A stretch of 64,000 nt of DNA, from assembly GCF_037027445.1 (NCBI RefSeq), contig NZ_JBANDL010000002.1:682001-746000 (forward strand), written 5' to 3'. This DNA is from Lysobacter firmicutimachus (lineage in GTDB: Bacteria > Pseudomonadota > Gammaproteobacteria > Xanthomonadales > Xanthomonadaceae). Positions 61,925 through 64,000 of this stretch are shown one piece after another. The notes under the pieces were generated by a model. It was not told the origin of the DNA, made no database searches, and was given only the letters and a program-made list of their open reading frames with translations. The number at the start of each line of letters is the position of its first letter. Position 1 is the stretch's first letter. The translations under genes and the position numbers were made by a program.

Positions 61925-63037
61925 ATGCCCCCCTACGCCGGTCCCTCCACCGCAGCCCGTAGCGGCGAAGTCGCCGACACGCTGCGCCTGCTGGCGTATC
62001 TGGCGTTGGCGCTGGTGCTGATCGTGCTCGACCATCGCGGCGGCTGGCTCAGCCAGGCGCGCAAGCAGGTCGCCACCGCGGTGGCGCCGTTGTGGGCGGT
62101 GGCCGGCATGCCCGGACGCCTGATCGAACGGGTCAGCGACGACGCCGGCACCCTGAGCCGGCTGACCGAAGAGAACCGCCGCCTGCGCAACGAGGCCTTG
62201 GTCAACCAGGCGCGGATGGCGCGGCTGCAGTCGGTCGCCGCCGACAACCAGCGCCTGCGCGGCCTGCTGGAAGCGGCCGAGCGCGGCAACCTGGACGTGG
62301 TGCTGGCGCCGATCCTCGACATCGATCTCGACCCGAGCAAGCAACGGCTGGTGCTCGACGCCGGCAGCCGCGACCGCATCCGGGTCGGCCAGAGCGTGAT
62401 CGACGCCGGCGGCCTGCTCGGCCAGATCACCGGCATCACCGCGATGCACGCCAGCGTGCTGCTGATCACCGACCCGTCGCACGCGGTGCCGGTGGCGGTG
62501 GCGCGCAACGGCGTGCGCCTGGTGGTGTACGGCGAAGGCCGCAGCGACCACCTGACCCTGCGCAGCGTGCCGCTGTCCAGCGACGTGCGCGAGGGCGACG
62601 TGCTGGTGACCTCGGGCCTGGGCGGGCGATTCCCGCCGGGTTTTCCGGTCGGCACCATCACCGCGCTCAAGCCCGACGACAGCCGCGCCTTCCTGGTCGG
62701 CGAAGTGCGGCCGGCCGCGCAGCTGGACCGTGGCCGCGAAGTGCTGGTGCTGCTGTCGTTGCCGCCCGCGCCGGCGCCGAGCGAGCCCTTCGACACCCAG
62801 CCGGCGATGGCGCAGGCCGCAGGCGCGGCGCCCGCCGCGAACCACCCAGCGGCCGGCGCCGCGGGCAACGCAGCGAATGCCGCGGCCAGGCCCGGCGCCG
62901 CTCCGGCACCGGCGGGCACCGCCGCGAGCCGCCCGGCGACGGTTGCGCCGCCCGCGTCGCCGTCCACCGCGCCGCGCCGCCCGGCTTCGCCCGCGACCGG
63001 CCCGGCCGCGCCCGCCGCCAGCGAGGACACGCCGTGA
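61925..63037 (+). CDS. mreC: Rod-shape-determining protein MreC
   Basis: This is 370 aa. A single membrane helix (TLRLLAYLALALVLIVLDH) is followed by a coiled coil (LSRLTEENRRLRNEALVNQARMARLQSVAADNQRLRGLLEAAE). The two beta-barrel domains come next (VVLAPILDIDLDPSKQRLVLDAGSRDRIRVGQSVIDAGGLLGQI; GDVLVTSGLGGRFPPGFPVG). A Pro/Ala-rich tail of about 85 residues (from about 285) has low complexity and is longer than in E. coli. MreC links MreB to PBP2. It overlaps mreD by 4 nt (GTGA). Confidence 0.95.
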   Translation: MPPYAGPSTAARSGEVADTLRLLAYLALALVLIVLDHRGGWLSQARKQVATAVAPLWAVAGMPGRLIERVSDDAGTLSRLTEENRRLRNEALVNQARMARLQSVAADNQRLRGLLEAAERGNLDVVLAPILDIDLDPSKQRLVLDAGSRDRIRVGQSVIDAGGLLGQITGITAMHASVLLITDPSHAVPVAVARNGVRLVVYGEGRSDHLTLRSVPLSSDVREGDVLVTSGLGGRFPPGFPVGTITALKPDDSRAFLVGEVRPAAQLDRGREVLVLLSLPPAPAPSEPFDTQPAMAQAAGAAPAANHPAAGAAGNAANAAARPGAAPAPAGTAASRPATVAPPASPSTAPRRPASPATGPAAPAASEDTP

Positions 63038-63519
63038 CCCGCGCCCGCCACCATTGGGTGCTGCCGACCAGCCTGGTCGTCGCGCTCGCGCTGAGCCTGT
63101 TGCCGCTGCCGCAGTTGCTGCAGCCGCTGCGGCCGTTCTGGCTCGGCCTGGTGCTGGCCTACTGGGTGATCGAGGACCCCGAGCGGGTCGGACTGGGCTT
63201 CTCGTTCCTGGTCGGCCTGGCCGGCGATCTGGTCTCCGACGGCCTGCTCGGCGAGCAGGCGCTGCGGCTGGTCATCATGGCCTTCATCCTGCAGCGCTTC
63301 CGCGCCCGGTTGCGCTTCTTCCCTTTGTCGCAGCAGGCGCTGGCGATCGGCGGGCTGATGCTCAACGACCGCATCGTCACCTTCGCCATCCACACCGTGC
63401 TGCGCGAGCCGACCCTGCCGGCGGCGTTCTGGCTGGCGCCGCTGGCCGGCATGCTGCTGTGGCCGCCGATCTTCCTGCTGCTGGACGCGCTGCGCCTGGG
63501 CAGCTGGCGGAGACGCTGA
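63034..63519 (+). CDS. mreD: Rod-shape-determining protein MreD
   Basis: This 161-aa inner-membrane protein has five or six helices (VLPTSLVVALALSLLPLP, FWLGLVLAYWVIE, LGFSFLVGLAGDLVSDGLLG, ALRLVIMAFILQRFRAR, AAFWLAPLAGMLLWPPIFLLLDAL). The GDLVSDGLLGEQAL segment is typical of MreD. It starts with GTG 63034, overlapping the mreC stop. It belongs to the elongasome with MreC and PBP2/RodA. Confidence 0.93.
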   Translation: MTRARHHWVLPTSLVVALALSLLPLPQLLQPLRPFWLGLVLAYWVIEDPERVGLGFSFLVGLAGDLVSDGLLGEQALRLVIMAFILQRFRARLRFFPLSQQALAIGGLMLNDRIVTFAIHTVLREPTLPAAFWLAPLAGMLLWPPIFLLLDALRLGSWRRR

Positions 63520-63520
63520 G

Positions 63521-64000
63521 ATGCGGCCGCGCCGACGGGTGCTGAAAAACAACGCGGCCGAGGCCGACCAGTTCCGCGCCCGCGCCGCGATCGCCTTCGC
63601 CTGCGTGCTGGCGGGCGTGATCGGCCTGGGCTTCTGGTATTTCCGCCTGCAGGTCTGGCAGCACGCCGACTACGCGATGCGCTCGGAAGCCAACCGGGTC
63701 AAGCTGCGCCCGGTGGTGCCGGGACGCGGGCTGATCTACGACCGCCAGGGCCGCATCCTCGCCGACAACGTGCCCGCGTTCCGGATCGAGGTCACCCCGA
63801 TGGAGGCCGGCGACAGCGACAAGTGGCTGCCGCAGTTGGCGTCGGTGGTGAACCTGTCGCCGGAGGACATCAAGCGCTACGAGAACGAGCGCAAGGCCAC
63901 CCGCGGCTTCAAGCCGATCGTGCTGAAGATGCGGGTCAGCGACGAAGAGGTCGCCGCGTTCGCGGTCGACCGCTGGCGCTTCCCCGGCGTCGAGCTGGTG
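63521..64000 (+). CDS. mrdA: Penicillin-binding protein 2 (MrdA), N-terminal part
   Basis: The first 160 codons are present; the gene runs off the window. A cytoplasmic Arg-rich start leads to a membrane helix (RAAIAFACVLAGVIGLGFWYFRLQVWQ). The conserved NRVKLRPVVPGRGLIYDRQGRILADNVPAFRIEV of the class B PBP dimerisation/pedestal domain follows. The transpeptidase SxxK site lies beyond the edge. ATG 63521 is 1 bp after the mreD stop, as usual for mreD-mrdA. Confidence 0.95.
   Translation, partial: MRPRRRVLKNNAAEADQFRARAAIAFACVLAGVIGLGFWYFRLQVWQHADYAMRSEANRVKLRPVVPGRGLIYDRQGRILADNVPAFRIEVTPMEAGDSDKWLPQLASVVNLSPEDIKRYENERKATRGFKPIVLKMRVSDEEVAAFAVDRWRFPGVELV

Overview
The window is a very GC-rich chromosomal segment (base composition judged by eye) from a gammaproteobacterium of the Xanthomonadaceae, most likely Lysobacter or a close relative. 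The evidence is the gene order lptM-dapF-DUF484-xerC, hslV with an N-terminal 'HATTI' extension, algZ-algR-hemC, mreB-mreC-mreD-mrdA, and many copies of intergenic palindromes typical of this family: GTAG-headed REPs, GGGATTCGGG repeats and CCTCACCCC/GGGAGAGG palindromes. I see no rRNA, tRNA, transposase, phage gene or CRISPR array. The genus is an inference; the gene calls rest on recognisable protein families.

Layout. 1-5.7 kb: the end of a LysE exporter, small enzymes, a DedA-rhodanese fusion, an LCM-type methyltransferase, and a LysR regulator divergent from an AhpD-like protein. 5.7-6.6 kb: a gene-free block holding a 124-bp tandem array built from REP pairs. 6.6-12 kb: a molybdenum-hydroxylase locus. 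mocA and xdhC (cofactor maturation) lie divergent to a 2Fe-2S subunit, a Tat-exported molybdopterin subunit and a diheme cytochrome lipoprotein. 12.2-19.2 kb: a heavy-metal efflux locus on the minus strand (small Cys/His protein, czcC-czcB-czcA, CDF exporter) with overlapping genes. 19.5-24.7 kb: a lipid-anchored TonB-domain protein, a carboxylesterase, the AlgZ/AlgR two-component system and hemC. 24.8-31.6 kb: a second molybdoenzyme, a cytoplasm-facing DMSO-reductase-family complex of catalytic, FeS and DmsC-type subunits plus a small membrane protein. Its catalytic gene carries an in-frame palindromic repeat.

31.7-39.2 kb: a WYL regulator coupled to a patatin phospholipase, then two secreted S9 peptidases in tandem. 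39.3-45.6 kb: the lptM-dapF-DUF484-xerC operon, a secreted unknown protein, and hslV-hslU behind a clear sigma-32-type promoter. 45.8-53.4 kb: an SDR-DoxX fusion with a DUF2269 protein, two GNAT acetyltransferases, a yeast-type cytosine deaminase homologue, a DUF417 protein, ubiE and an SDR. 53.7-59 kb: a lipoprotein M1 aminopeptidase, an alpha/beta hydrolase and another lipoprotein (coupled), then a membrane-anchored GH25 lysozyme and a GNAT behind a 21-codon leader ORF. 59.4-64 kb: a PfkB-family kinase and the rod-shape operon mreB-mreC-mreD-mrdA, which runs off the right edge.

Three themes cut across the window. First, three families of intergenic palindromes are dense, and one copy has become coding sequence. 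Second, many genes have a -10-like hexamer 6-8 nt before their ATG and no Shine-Dalgarno, which suggests leaderless transcription. Third, two separate molybdenum enzymes sit within 25 kb. Most of the DNA is ordinary chromosomal gene content. The most unusual features are the repeat-derived insert in the molybdoenzyme, the 124-bp array, the lipid-anchored TonB-domain protein and the coupled 21-aa leader peptide.
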